The position numbers and the translations under genes are program-made. DNA of 64,000 nt from Nocardioides gilvus (lineage in GTDB: Bacteria > Actinomycetota > Actinomycetes > Propionibacteriales > Nocardioidaceae): positions 1 to 64,000 of the forward strand of contig NZ_QHKY01000003.1 in assembly GCF_003194605.1 (NCBI RefSeq), in the 5' to 3' direction. Shown in pieces: positions 23,977 through 33,099 of the stretch (position 1 is its first letter; every line of letters begins with the position of its first letter). The notes beneath the pieces are model-generated. The model did not search any database and had not been told where the DNA came from. It saw only the letters and a program-made list of their open reading frames with translations.

Positions 23977-24079
23977 GGCCCCAGCATGCCAGCGCAGAGG
24001 GCGTGGTCGGAGCCCACGTCGCGGACGGATAGAGTCAGATCGAAAAGCACCCGCCTCAGACACCTCTCAGGGAGTCCAC

Positions 24080-25069
24080 GTGTCAACCTCTGCCCCGCTC
24101 AAGGTGGCCGTGACCGGTGCCGCCGGTCAGATCGGCTACAGCCTTCTCTTCCGCCTTGCCAGTGGCGCGCTCGCCGCTGACCGCAAGATCCAGCTCCAGC
24201 TCCTCGAGATCGAGCCGGCCCTCAAGACGCTCGAGGGCGTCGTGATGGAGCTCGACGACTGCGCCTTCCCCAACCTCGCCGGCATCGAGATCGGTTCGGA
24301 CCCCGAGAAGATCTTCGACGGTGTCAACCTGGCCCTGCTCGTCGGTGCCCGCCCGCGCGGTCCCGGCATGGAGCGCGGCGACCTGCTCTCCGCCAACGGC
24401 GCGATCTTCACGGCCCAGGGCAAGGCCCTGAACAAGGTGGCCGCTGACGACGTACGCATCGGCGTGACCGGCAACCCGGCGAACACCAACGCGCTCATCG
24501 CGATGACGAACGCTCCCGACATCCCGGACGAGCGCTTCTCCGCCCTGACCCGCCTGGACCACAACCGCGCGATCTCGCAGCTCGCCGCGAAGACCGGCGC
24601 CTCGGTCACCGACATCACCAACATGACGATCTGGGGCAACCACTCGGCCACCCAGTACCCCGACCTGTTCAACGCCAAGGTCGGCGGCAAGAACGCCGCC
24701 GAGCTGGTCAACGACCAGGAGTGGCTGGAGTCCACCTTCATCCCGACCGTCGCCAAGCGCGGCGCGGCCATCATCGAGGCCCGCGGTTCGTCCTCGGCTG
24801 CTTCAGCCGCCTCGGCGACCATCGACGCTGCCCGCGACTGGCTCTTCGGCTCCGCCGACAACGACTGGGTCTCCATGGCCGTGAAGTCCAACGGAGAGTA
24901 CGGCGTGGCCGAGGGCATCATCTCCTCGTTCCCCGTCACCACCTCCGACGGCAACTGGAGCATCGTCGAAGGCCTCGAGGTCAACGACTTCTCCCGCGCC
25001 AAGATCGACGCCTCGGTCGCCGAGCTGGTCGACGAGCGCACCGCGGTCACCGAGCTGGGCCTCATCTGA
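24080..25069 (+). CDS. mdh: malate dehydrogenase
   Basis: 329 residues, the normal length for the cytosolic-type, NAD-dependent enzyme of actinobacteria. It interconverts malate and oxaloacetate. The NAD-binding [17 protein letters not shown] motif is at the N-terminus. [11 protein letters not shown] and TRLDHNRA (substrate arginine) follow. IWGNHSATQ carries the catalytic His. GTG 24080 is chosen because GGGAG lies 5 nt upstream. A strong hairpin follows the stop. Confidence 0.97.
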   Translation: MSTSAPLKVAVTGAAGQIGYSLLFRLASGALAADRKIQLQLLEIEPALKTLEGVVMELDDCAFPNLAGIEIGSDPEKIFDGVNLALLVGARPRGPGMERGDLLSANGAIFTAQGKALNKVAADDVRIGVTGNPANTNALIAMTNAPDIPDERFSALTRLDHNRAISQLAAKTGASVTDITNMTIWGNHSATQYPDLFNAKVGGKNAAELVNDQEWLESTFIPTVAKRGAAIIEARGSSSAASAASATIDAARDWLFGSADNDWVSMAVKSNGEYGVAEGIISSFPVTTSDGNWSIVEGLEVNDFSRAKIDASVAELVDERTAVTELGLI

Positions 25070-25094
25070 GACCACGCCACACCGCTCCGGTCGG

Positions 25095-25122
25095 ACCCGC
25101 CACCTCTTCACAGGTGGCGGGT
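25095..25122 (+). terminator. terminator between mdh and the folD operon
   Basis: A perfect 11-bp stem (25095-25105 with 25112-25122) with loop CTTCAC lies 26 nt after the mdh stop. It is convergent with the DUF3017 gene. Confidence 0.8.
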
Positions 25123-25198
25123 TCCGCCATTTGGCCCCGTGGTGACGAAAGGCCGACGCCACGTCGGCGCTGCCCCACGTCCGCCAGGGCCGGTCGCG

Positions 25199-25549
25199 TC
25201 AGACGGGTTGGTCGGGGATGACGGTCGACAGCACCACCAGCGTCGTGGCGACCGTCAGGTAGAGGCCCACGTCGACCGGTCTGCTCCGGACCGCGAGCAT
25301 GCCTGCATCGCGATCCTTCAGCGCGACCCGCAACCCGGCCCCGACGACGAGGGCTCCGGCGAAGATCCTGATCCCGGTGCGCCACGGGCCCAGCACCACG
25401 ACCAGGAGGCCGACCGTGATCACCCCGAGCATGACGATGTAGAGCGCGCCACCGATGGTCGAGGGGTAGGTACGGTCCTCCTCGACCACCTCGACCACCT
25501 CGACGCCGTCGGCCTCGGCCTCGCGCTCCATGTCGTCACCTTCAGACAT
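25199..25549 (-). CDS. DUF3017 membrane protein
   Basis: 116 residues. An acidic N-terminal tail (about 1-27) is followed by three or four hydrophobic helices. The motif YPSTIGGALYIVMLG matches the DUF3017 family, which in actinobacteria is commonly next to folD. Here it starts only 3 nt after the folD stop, at the end of the purH-folD run. Its function is unknown. Confidence 0.85.
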   Translation of the reverse strand: MSEGDDMEREAEADGVEVVEVVEEDRTYPSTIGGALYIVMLGVITVGLLVVVLGPWRTGIRIFAGALVVGAGLRVALKDRDAGMLAVRSRPVDVGLYLTVATTLVVLSTVIPDQPV

Positions 25550-25552
25550 GCG

Positions 25553-26419
25553 TCAGGTACGACCGTTCTGCTGGGTCTGCTTCTCCGCCATCGCAACCAG
25601 GTTGGAGAGCAACATTGCGCGAGTCATCGGGCCCACACCGCCAGGGTTCGGGGAGACCCACCCAGCGGTCTCCCACACGTCGTCAGCGAGGTCGCCGGCG
25701 ATCTTGCCGTCGACCCGGGAGACCCCCACGTCGAGAAGCGCGGCCCCGGGCTTGACCATGTCACCGGTGATGATGCCGGGCACACCGGCAGCCGCCACCA
25801 CGATGTCGGCCTTGCGCACGTGGGCAGCCAGGTCGACGGTGCCCGTGTGGCACAGCGTGACGGTGGCGTTCTCCGAACGACGAGTCAGCAGGAGACCCAA
25901 CGGCCGTCCCACCGTGACGCCGCGACCGACCACGACCACTTCGGCGCCGGCGATCTCGACGCCGTGTCGACGCAGGAGCTCGACGATGCCGAACGGGGTG
26001 CAGGGCAGGGGTGCTTCGTTGCCGAGCACCAACCATCCCAGGTTGGTGGGGTGCAGACCGTCAGCGTCCTTGGCGGGGTCGATCAGGCCGAGCACCCTGT
26101 TCTCGTCCCGACCGCGCGGCAGCGGGAGCTGCACGATGTAGCCGGTGCAGGCGGGGTCGTCGTTGAGTTGCAGGACGGCCTCCTCGATCTCGGCCTGGGA
26201 GGCGGTCTCGGGGAGATCGATGCGGATCGACTCGATGCCGATCTCGGCGCAGTCCTTGTGCTTGCCGCCGACGTACCAGCGTGAACCCGGGTCGTCCCCG
26301 ACGAGGATCGTGCCGAGCCCGGGGGTGATCCCCTGCTCCCTCAGCGCAGCCACCCGGCCGCGCAGTTCTTCCTTGATCGCGGCGGCAGTGGCGGAGCCGT
26401 CGAGTTTGCGTGCAGTCAT
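25553..26419 (-). CDS. folD: methylenetetrahydrofolate dehydrogenase / methenyl-THF cyclohydrolase
   Basis: 288 residues. A bifunctional enzyme making 10-formyl-THF, the one-carbon donor used by both PurN and PurH next door. The motif [20 protein letters not shown] holds the catalytic Lys. QLPLPRG and the NADP-binding [17 protein letters not shown] segment are present. It begins 25 nt after purH with AGAAGGACC before the ATG, so cotranscription is likely. Confidence 0.96.
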   Translation of the reverse strand: MTARKLDGSATAAAIKEELRGRVAALREQGITPGLGTILVGDDPGSRWYVGGKHKDCAEIGIESIRIDLPETASQAEIEEAVLQLNDDPACTGYIVQLPLPRGRDENRVLGLIDPAKDADGLHPTNLGWLVLGNEAPLPCTPFGIVELLRRHGVEIAGAEVVVVGRGVTVGRPLGLLLTRRSENATVTLCHTGTVDLAAHVRKADIVVAAAGVPGIITGDMVKPGAALLDVGVSRVDGKIAGDLADDVWETAGWVSPNPGGVGPMTRAMLLSNLVAMAEKQTQQNGRT

Positions 26420-26444
26420 CGCGTGGTCCTTCTCGCGTCGCGGA

Positions 26445-28088
26445 TCAGTGGAAGAAGTGGCGGGTGCCGGTGAAGTACATCGTCACACCCGCTGCCTTGC
26501 AGGCCTCGATCGTGAGCTCGTCACGCACCGAACCGCCGGGCTGGACGATCGCCTTCACGCCGGCGTCGATCAGGATCTGCGGACCGTCCTCGAAGGGGAA
26601 GAACGCGTCGGAGGCAGCCACGGAGCCGCGGGCGCGTTCGGCGCCGTCCTCGGCCAGCGAGTTGGCCCGCTCGACGGCGAGCCTGCAGGAGTCGACGCGG
26701 TTGACCTGCCCCATACCGATGCCGACCGAGCCACCGTCCTTGGCGAGCAGGATGGCGTTGGACTTCGCCGCACGCACCGCACGCCAGGCGAAGGCGAGAT
26801 CGGCGAGCGTGGAATCGTCGGCAGCCTCGCCGGTGGCCAGGGTCCAGTTGGCGGGGTCATCCCCCTCGGCCTGGAAACGGTCGGTCTCCTGGACGAGCAG
26901 ACCGCCGGAGACCGGACGGGTCTCGACGCCGGAGGCCGAGGGAACCTCGGAGACCAGGATGCGGATGTTCTTCTTGGCCTGGAGGATCTCCACGGCGCCG
27001 TCCTCGTAGCCGGGAGCGACAATGACCTCGGTGAAGACCTCGGCGACCTGCTTGGCCATCTCGACCGAGACCGGGCGGTTGGAGGCGATCACGCCACCGA
27101 AGGCGGAGACCGGGTCACAGGCGTGAGCGAGCGCATGGGCCTGCGCCATGTCGTCGGCGGTGGCGACACCGCACGGGTTGGCGTGCTTGATGATGGCGAC
27201 CGCGGGCCCTTCGAAGTCGCTCGCGGCACGGCGAGCGGCGTCGGTGTCCACGTAGTTGTTGTAGGACATCTCCTTGCCGTGCAGCTGCTCGGCCTGCGCC
27301 AGCCCGGACGGGCCGTGCCCGTTGGTGTAGAGCGCCGCCTTCTGGTGCGGGTTCTCGCCGTAACGGAGCACGTTCTGCTTGACGTACGTGCCACCGATCC
27401 AGGCCGGGAAGCCGGTGGAGGCGCCGGCCTCGTCGACCGAGGAGTCGGTCAGCACCGACCCCATCCAGGAGGCGACGGCCACGTCGTACGAAGCCGTGTG
27501 CACGAAGGCGCGGGCCGCGAGCTGCTTGCGCTGGGCATAGGTGAAACCGCCGGCGGCGACGGCGGCGAGCACCTCGTCGTAGGAGTTGACGTCGGTGACG
27601 ACCGCGACCGAGGGGTGGTTCTTGGCTGCGGCGCGGACCATCGACGGACCACCGATGTCGATCTGCTCCACGCATTCGTCCGGGCTTGCGCCCGAGGCGA
27701 CCGTCTGGGTGAAGGGGTACAGGTTGACGACGACCAGGTCGAAGGGCTCCACGCCGAGCTCGGCGAGCTGGTCGACGTGGGGCTGGAGACGGCGGTCGGC
27801 GAGGATGCCGGCGTGCACGCGCGGGTGCAAGGTCTTGACCCGCCCGTCGAGGCACTCGGGGAAGCCGGTGAGCTCCTCGACCTTGGTGACCGGGAGCCCG
27901 ACCTTCTCGATGAGCGCTGCGGATCCGCCGGTCGAGACCAACTCGACGCCGGCGTCGTGCAGGCCACGGACCAACGCCTCGAGGCCGGTCTTGTCGAAGA
28001 CGGAGACGAGCGCCCGACGGATCGGGACCTGCTTGTCGGCGCTGAAGTCATGAGCGCTGTGGTCGTGGGCGGTGGGGACAGAAGACAC
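26445..28088 (-). CDS. purH: bifunctional AICAR transformylase / IMP cyclohydrolase
   Basis: 547 residues from a GTG. The enzyme carries out the last two steps of IMP synthesis. The N-terminal IMP cyclohydrolase domain (MGS-like fold) has [10 protein letters not shown] and [18 protein letters not shown] follows. The C-terminal transformylase domain has the catalytic [10 protein letters not shown] motif. GTG 28088 has GAGGAG 5 nt upstream; this Shine-Dalgarno is part of the ZTP riboswitch expression platform described separately. The frame stays open through the riboswitch, but that upstream part is RNA structure, not protein. Confidence 0.96.
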   Translation of the reverse strand: MSSVPTAHDHSAHDFSADKQVPIRRALVSVFDKTGLEALVRGLHDAGVELVSTGGSAALIEKVGLPVTKVEELTGFPECLDGRVKTLHPRVHAGILADRRLQPHVDQLAELGVEPFDLVVVNLYPFTQTVASGASPDECVEQIDIGGPSMVRAAAKNHPSVAVVTDVNSYDEVLAAVAAGGFTYAQRKQLAARAFVHTASYDVAVASWMGSVLTDSSVDEAGASTGFPAWIGGTYVKQNVLRYGENPHQKAALYTNGHGPSGLAQAEQLHGKEMSYNNYVDTDAARRAASDFEGPAVAIIKHANPCGVATADDMAQAHALAHACDPVSAFGGVIASNRPVSVEMAKQVAEVFTEVIVAPGYEDGAVEILQAKKNIRILVSEVPSASGVETRPVSGGLLVQETDRFQAEGDDPANWTLATGEAADDSTLADLAFAWRAVRAAKSNAILLAKDGGSVGIGMGQVNRVDSCRLAVERANSLAEDGAERARGSVAASDAFFPFEDGPQILIDAGVKAIVQPGGSVRDELTIEACKAAGVTMYFTGTRHFFH

Positions 28089-28093
28089 TGGGG

Positions 28094-28204
28094 CTCCTCG
28101 GTTGAGTTCTCGTGGAGGAGAGCACCCAGGCGTTCGATGCTCATCGGTGCCCGTGCGGGCCACTCCCTGGTGGTTGCCCACCTGCGCCAGTCGTGTGGGG
28201 CCAG
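28094..28204 (-). promoter_or_regulatory. ZTP (pfl) riboswitch controlling purH
   Basis: The minus-strand leader between purN and purH has the ordered elements of the pfl/ZTP aptamer: CGACTGGCG, GTGGGCAACCACC followed by GGGAG, then a hairpin spacer and the 3' element CGCCTGGGTGC. Just after it, CTCCTC (28120-28115) can pair with the purH Shine-Dalgarno GAGGAG (28099-28094). This gives a translational on/off switch. ZTP signals shortage of 10-formyl-THF, and purH consumes that donor, so the placement makes biological sense. The recognition is by eye from the motif order. Confidence 0.88.
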
Positions 28205-28214
28205 ACTAGACGAT

Positions 28215-28838
28215 TCAGCCGATCCGGACGCGCCTGCCCTCGACGCTCCAGCCCTCGCGTGACATGCGTCCCACCGACTCCACCAGCATCTGCCGCTCGG
28301 CGACCTTGATGCGTTCGTGCAGGGTCTCGCCGGTGTCGTCGTCGAGCACCTCCACGACCCGCTGGGCGATGATCTGGCCCGTGTCGACACCGGGATCCAC
28401 GACGAAGAGCGTGCAGCCGGTGACCTTCACCCCGTAGTCGAGCGCGTCGGCAGGGCCGTGCATGCCGGGGAAGGACGGCGAGAGCGCCGGGTGGGTGTTG
28501 ATCACCTGGTGCTCGAACCGGGTCAGGAAGTCGGGGCCGACCAGTTTCATGAACCCCGCCAGCACCACCAGATCCGGCTCGAACCCGGCCACCGCACGGG
28601 TCAACGCCAGGTCCCAGGCCTCCCGGGAGTCGTGCTGGCTGACCTGCTTGACGAACGTCGGGATGCCGGCACGCTCGGCGCGGGCCAGACCCTCGACGTC
28701 GTAGCGGTCAGCGCCGACCGCGACCACCCTGGCTCCGTACGCCGGGTCCTCGCAGGCGTCGAGCAGAGCCTGCAGGTTGGTGCCCGAACCGGACACGAGC
28801 ACAACGAGGCGGGCGGGATTGTTCGCAGGCGTGGGCAC
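28215..28838 (-). CDS. purN: phosphoribosylglycinamide formyltransferase (GART)
   Basis: 207 residues from a GTG. It uses 10-formyl-THF to formylate GAR in purine synthesis. The phosphate loop VLVSGSGTNLQALLDA and the catalytic region INTHPALSPSFPGMHG (Asn and His), plus the later VDTGQII with its Asp, are all present. GTG 28838 is 6 nt after TAGAAT (28850-28845), which also contains the TAG stop of the upstream DUF6350 gene, so purN probably has its own leaderless promoter. The ZTP riboswitch separates it from purH. Confidence 0.95.
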   Translation of the reverse strand: MPTPANNPARLVVLVSGSGTNLQALLDACEDPAYGARVVAVGADRYDVEGLARAERAGIPTFVKQVSQHDSREAWDLALTRAVAGFEPDLVVLAGFMKLVGPDFLTRFEHQVINTHPALSPSFPGMHGPADALDYGVKVTGCTLFVVDPGVDTGQIIAQRVVEVLDDDTGETLHERIKVAERQMLVESVGRMSREGWSVEGRRVRIG

Positions 28839-28844
28839 GCGTGG

Positions 28845-28850
28845 ATTCTA
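28845..28850 (-). promoter_or_regulatory. -10 hexamer of purN overlapping the upstream stop codon
   Basis: TAGAAT with 6 nt to the purN GTG. Its first three bases are the TAG stop codon of the DUF6350 gene (28850-28848). Confidence 0.5.
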
Positions 28851-30110
28851 GGGGGCGGGCGCGGAGGGCTCCGTCACCGCGATGGGTTCGGAGGCCGGGA
28901 CCGACGTACGTCGCTGCCACCAGGTCATCAGCAGCCCCCCGGCGAGCGCACCGAACCCGAACGCGACCAGGCCGTGGAGCAGGACCTCTGAGGTGAAGGG
29001 CGCCACCTGGCTCATCCGCCCGGGCCCGGCGGAACCACCCGACAACCTCATGAGCACGGTGAGCGCGGTCGCTGCCAGGAGCCCGCCGGCGCAGGCTCGC
29101 AGCACTCCGTGGTCCCAGCGCAGCGTCGGTCGTTCCCACTGGTGCCGCCCGGCGGCCCAGGCGGCCACGACGACCGGGACAGCGATCGTCAGCGCCCACC
29201 CGGTGGCCGGGACGCCCGGCGCAGGCAGAGCAGCGAAGAGCCCCAGGAGGGGCAGCGGCCCCAGGACGACCGCGGACGGTGAGACCACGGTGGCGGTCCC
29301 GGCCGCAAAGCCCGGCCCCAGCAGGAACGCGCCCGTGAAGAGCACCGCATTGGGCAGGAAGGCGAGGTTGAGGAGGGCGTACTGGAAGGCCTCGGACGGC
29401 GAGAGACCCAACTGGGAGACCATGAAACCGGCCTCGGAGATCCCCAGTCCCATGGCGAGGAGGAAGACCGCGGTCGAGGCCACGACGTACCAGACGAGGA
29501 TCCGACGGGCGGCTGCGAAGGCGTGGCGTGCCACCGGCGGAAGCCCGGCAGCCCAGATCGCCGCACGTCCCGAGCCCACCGCCACGGCCGGCCCGCCGAC
29601 GAGCAGGCTGAGCGCGAGCGCGCCGGTCAGGGCGGGCGCCAGACGGGGCTCGTAGGAAGGCCCGGAGACCAGGTTGAGGACGACGAGCAGAGTCGCGAGG
29701 TAGCCGACCACCAGACCTGCCACCGCCTGGGGCACGGTCCAGTCCCGCTCACCGTCGCCGATCCGGTGCACGTCGGGCCCGTGCGCCCAGACCGACTCAC
29801 CCAGCCGTACGCCCGTGCGCCACGTCCACCAGGCCAAGGTCAGGGTCACGGCGAGCGGGAGCACGGTCACCGAGGCGCCGCCCACGGTGAAACCGGCGCC
29901 GTGACCGACCAGCCAGGCGATCGCCCCGACGCCCATGGCGTCACCGGCGGCGCCGTGTCCGCCCGCGTCGCTGAGGTACCAGCCCGCCAGCGCGAGGCCC
30001 GCGCAGGTCAGCACCGGGACCAGCGCGGACACCAGTCCGGCAGCTGCCCCGAGGAGGAGTGCAGGCCGGTGCCGAGAGGAGAAGGACGTGGTGGGGGATG
30101 CAGGTGCCAT
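28848..30110 (-). CDS. DUF6350 polytopic membrane protein
   Basis: 420 residues, almost entirely hydrophobic with about ten membrane helices. The N-terminal helix LLLGAAAGLVSALVPVLTCAGL and repeated Gly/Ala-rich helices match the actinobacterial DUF6350 family, often found directly upstream of purN-purH. The function is unknown. ATG 30110 is the first plausible in-frame start. It is divergent from the sigma-like gene with a 138-bp gap. Confidence 0.8.
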   Translation of the reverse strand: MAPASPTTSFSSRHRPALLLGAAAGLVSALVPVLTCAGLALAGWYLSDAGGHGAAGDAMGVGAIAWLVGHGAGFTVGGASVTVLPLAVTLTLAWWTWRTGVRLGESVWAHGPDVHRIGDGERDWTVPQAVAGLVVGYLATLLVVLNLVSGPSYEPRLAPALTGALALSLLVGGPAVAVGSGRAAIWAAGLPPVARHAFAAARRILVWYVVASTAVFLLAMGLGISEAGFMVSQLGLSPSEAFQYALLNLAFLPNAVLFTGAFLLGPGFAAGTATVVSPSAVVLGPLPLLGLFAALPAPGVPATGWALTIAVPVVVAAWAAGRHQWERPTLRWDHGVLRACAGGLLAATALTVLMRLSGGSAGPGRMSQVAPFTSEVLLHGLVAFGFGALAGGLLMTWWQRRTSVPASEPIAVTEPSAPAP

Positions 30111-30248
30111 GGCCGATCCATCATCGCCCGCCGGGCGGGCCGGGCGAGGGGTGCCACGCCGCTGGCCGGGATCGAGTCGTCTTCCGGGAGACCCAGTTGC
30201 GTGGTCGAAGTGCGGTCTCATGACTGGCCGCGTACCGTGGTGGACGCC

Positions 30249-32096
30249 ATGAGTCAGCCCGATGATTTCGACGCCCTGTACAAGGACGTCCGCGACCGTC
30301 TGTTGGTCGAGGCGTACGCACTGACCGGCGACCGTGACGTGTCGCGCAGCGCCGTACGCGACGCGATGACCGTGGCCTGGCACCACTGGCACACGGTCCA
30401 ACGCCTCGACGACAAGATGGGATGGCTGCGACCCCACGTCTGGCGACGGGCACGCAACCGGCACACCGCGCGACCCTGGCACAAGGAACGCGACCTCCCC
30501 GAGAGCGCCGCAGCCACCCTGGAGGCACTCGACCACCTCTCGCTCAACGAGCGCAAGGCTCTGGTCCTGACCTACCTCTCCCCCGTGCCGCTGGGCGAGA
30601 TGGCCCGTGAGATCGGCCTGCCGCTCGCGGCCACCCAGACGCTCTGCGTCTCCGCGGTGGAGACCTTCACCCAGAAGCGCGAGTGCACGCCCGGCGGGAT
30701 CGGACCTCTCCTCGAGGAGCTCCGTCCGGTCACGGCCGGCAGCCGCTGGCCGCGCAGCACCATCGTGCGACGCGCCGGGACCACCCGCCGACGCTCGTAC
30801 GCCCTGGCCGGGATCTTCGCCACGGTGGCCCTCGTCTTCTCCAGCGGGACCCTGGTCGCCCAGGGCACCGAGGCCGAGGCGGCGCTGAGTGAGCAGGGCT
30901 TCGATCGACGCCCTCTCAAGGTGGACACCGCGCCGGCGCTGCCCGAGCTCAGCGAGTCCGCCCTGCTCGCCGAGAGCCAGGTGCAGCGGGTCGACCGGTC
31001 ACTGGACTGGAGCGCCGGTGAGACGCACGACAACACCTCCGGCGACGGACTCGTCCTGCCCTGCCAGCAGACCAGCTTTGCCGACCCCGACGGCCTGGGC
31101 GCGTACGTCCGCACCTTCGAGGGGACCCCTCGCAAGGGCAAGGACCGGAAAGCCGTCGCCACCGCGGTGGAGATGGTGGAGCTCTCCCGGACCGAGGAGG
31201 ATGCGCAGCGCGCCTACGACACCGCCCTGGGCTGGTTCACGGCCTGCAACGCGGCCCGTACGCAGTTGCTCCGGGTCAACAAGGTGGCGTCCCTGGGTGA
31301 CGAAGCCGCCCTGGTGACGCTCCGGACGTGGGGCGGCTCGACCCGTACGATCCAGGTCGGGCTGGCACGCACCGGACAGGTCATCACCACGACGGTGAGC
31401 GAGGTGCAGGGGCTCAGACGTGGCACTGCACCTGTGGCCACGATGCTCGGGGCGGCCGTGAACGGCCTGTGCGGCACTCCCGGCTCCGGGAGCTGCGCGA
31501 GCGCCACGACCCCCAAGCCGGTTGCCGTCCCGGTCGCCGGGCAGGTTCCCGGCATGCTCAGTGAGGTCGACCTGCCCCCGGTTGCAGGGGCCAGGGGCCG
31601 CTGGGGTGGCACCACCCCCGCCAAGGACAGCCAGAGCCGCGCGGCCACCCACTGTGACAAGACGAAATTCTCCTCCAAGAGTTTCACCGACAACCTCTCG
31701 CGCACCTTCGTCTTCCCCGACGTCAAGAAGGAGCGGGTCTTCGGTGTCACCGAGACGGTGGGCACGGCGAGAAGCGCCAGGCAGGCCAAGGCCTTCGTCC
31801 AGCAGGTGCGCAAGGAGCTCGGCGACTGCGCTGATCCGCCGGCAGGCCCCAAGGTCGCTCGGCTGCTCAACCAGCGAGGCAAGAAGAGCGAGATCACTGC
31901 CTGGTACGTGGACGTGCCGCTCGACGACGACCGGTCGCTCGAATACCTGATGGCCATCGTGCGCCACGGCAACACCGTTGCCCAGGTGGGTGTCACCACC
32001 GACGGTCGACTCGACATGAAGCGCTCTGACTTCCTGGCGCTCTCCCGACGCGCCAAGGAACGGTTGCCTCACCTGAAGTTGGAGGGCAGGGGCTGA
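30249..32096 (+). CDS. sigma-factor-like protein fused to a membrane helix and duplicated PknH-like sensor domain
   Basis: 615 residues. Residues about 5-75 resemble sigma region 2 of ECF factors (LYKDVRDRLLVEAYALTGD, then a Trp-rich helix and MGWLRPHVWRRARNR). Residues about 95-140 resemble region 4 (LSLNERKALVLTYLSPVPLG EMAREIGLP). A basic stretch precedes one membrane helix (183-205). Outside are two similar domains, about 265-405 and 465-600. Each has a pattern of paired cysteines (C272/C333 and C469/C527) and a 'T-x-AxxA' helix, recalling the PknH extracellular sensor. A membrane-tethered regulator is inferred. It is monocistronic, with a hairpin 55 nt downstream. DNA binding is not demonstrated; the sigma-like part may be degenerate. 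Confidence 0.7.
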   Translation: MSQPDDFDALYKDVRDRLLVEAYALTGDRDVSRSAVRDAMTVAWHHWHTVQRLDDKMGWLRPHVWRRARNRHTARPWHKERDLPESAAATLEALDHLSLNERKALVLTYLSPVPLGEMAREIGLPLAATQTLCVSAVETFTQKRECTPGGIGPLLEELRPVTAGSRWPRSTIVRRAGTTRRRSYALAGIFATVALVFSSGTLVAQGTEAEAALSEQGFDRRPLKVDTAPALPELSESALLAESQVQRVDRSLDWSAGETHDNTSGDGLVLPCQQTSFADPDGLGAYVRTFEGTPRKGKDRKAVATAVEMVELSRTEEDAQRAYDTALGWFTACNAARTQLLRVNKVASLGDEAALVTLRTWGGSTRTIQVGLARTGQVITTTVSEVQGLRRGTAPVATMLGAAVNGLCGTPGSGSCASATTPKPVAVPVAGQVPGMLSEVDLPPVAGARGRWGGTTPAKDSQSRAATHCDKTKFSSKSFTDNLSRTFVFPDVKKERVFGVTETVGTARSARQAKAFVQQVRKELGDCADPPAGPKVARLLNQRGKKSEITAWYVDVPLDDDRSLEYLMAIVRHGNTVAQVGVTTDGRLDMKRSDFLALSRRAKERLPHLKLEGRG

Positions 32097-32150
32097 ACGC
32101 CGCCTGACCCGGCCTCCCCGCGGCCGGCAAGCCGTAGGGGCCATGGAAAT

Positions 32151-32185
32151 GACGAACGCCCCGACCATCGGCCGGGGCGTTCGTC
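32151..32185. terminator. bidirectional terminator between the sigma-like gene and sucD
   Basis: A perfect 13-bp stem (32151-32163 with 32173-32185) with a 9-nt loop lies between two convergent stop codons, so it can end transcription from both sides. Confidence 0.85.
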
Positions 32186-32201
32186 GTTGACTCTGAACAG
32201 G

Positions 32202-33083
32202 TCAGAGGGACTTCATGATCTCGCGCATCAGGTCAGCGGTCTCGGACGGCGTCTTGCCGACCTTGACCCCGGCGGCCTCGAGGGCCTCCTTCTTGGCCTG
32301 GGCGGTGCCCGAGGAGCCCGAGACGATGGCGCCGGCGTGGCCCATGGTCTTGCCCTCCGGAGCGGTGAAGCCGGCCACGTAACCGACGACCGGCTTGGTG
32401 ACGTGCTCGGCGATGTAGGCCGCTGCACGCTCCTCGGCGTCGCCACCGATCTCACCGATCATCACGATTGCCTTGGTCTCCGGGTCGTTCTCGAAGGCCT
32501 CGAGCGCGTCGATGTGCGTGGTGCCGATGATCGGGTCTCCACCGATGCCGATGGCAGTGGTGAAGCCGTAGTCACGCAGCTCGTACATCATCTGGTAGGT
32601 CAAGGTGCCCGACTTGGAGACCAGGCCGATGGGACCCTTGCCCGCGATGGTGTGCGGGGTGATGCCGGCCAGCGACTCTCCGGGGGAGATGATGCCGGGG
32701 CAGTTCGGGCCGATCATCCGGGTCTTCTTGCCGTCGAGGTAGGCGAACAGCTCGGCGGTGTCCTGGACCGGGACGCCCTCGGTGATGACCACCAGGAGCG
32801 GGATCTCGGCGTCGATGGCCTCGATGCAGGCGTCCTTGGTGAAGGCCGGCGGGACGAAGGCGACGGACACGTTGGCGTCGGTCTCCTTCATGGCCTCTTC
32901 GACGGTGCCGAAGACCGGCAGCTCCTTGCCGTTCAGCTCGATCGTGGTGCCGGCCTTGCGGGCGTTGACACCACCGACGATGTTCGCGTCGGCCTGGAGC
33001 ATCAGGTCGGTGTGCTTGGAGCCCATGCCACCGGTGATGCCCTGGACGATGATCTTGGAGTCCTTGTTGAGGTAAATCGTCAT
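32202..33083 (-). CDS. sucD: succinyl-CoA synthetase alpha subunit
   Basis: 293 residues. The alpha subunit of the ADP/GDP-forming ligase that makes succinate, CoA and a nucleoside triphosphate. The CoA-binding [13 protein letters not shown] start is present, as are [12 protein letters not shown] and the phosphorylated active-site His in [10 protein letters not shown]. It starts 16 nt after the sucC stop. This is the enzyme that uses the succinyl-CoA supplied by methylmalonyl-CoA mutase. Confidence 0.97.
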   Translation of the reverse strand: MTIYLNKDSKIIVQGITGGMGSKHTDLMLQADANIVGGVNARKAGTTIELNGKELPVFGTVEEAMKETDANVSVAFVPPAFTKDACIEAIDAEIPLLVVITEGVPVQDTAELFAYLDGKKTRMIGPNCPGIISPGESLAGITPHTIAGKGPIGLVSKSGTLTYQMMYELRDYGFTTAIGIGGDPIIGTTHIDALEAFENDPETKAIVMIGEIGGDAEERAAAYIAEHVTKPVVGYVAGFTAPEGKTMGHAGAIVSGSSGTAQAKKEALEAAGVKVGKTPSETADLMREIMKSL

Positions 33084-33099
33084 TTCAAGTCTCCCGTTC

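Noticed and set aside
28089..28181. N-terminal extension of PurH through the purN-purH gap
   Set aside because: The DNA there is the ZTP riboswitch, and the GTG at 28088 has an ideally spaced Shine-Dalgarno.
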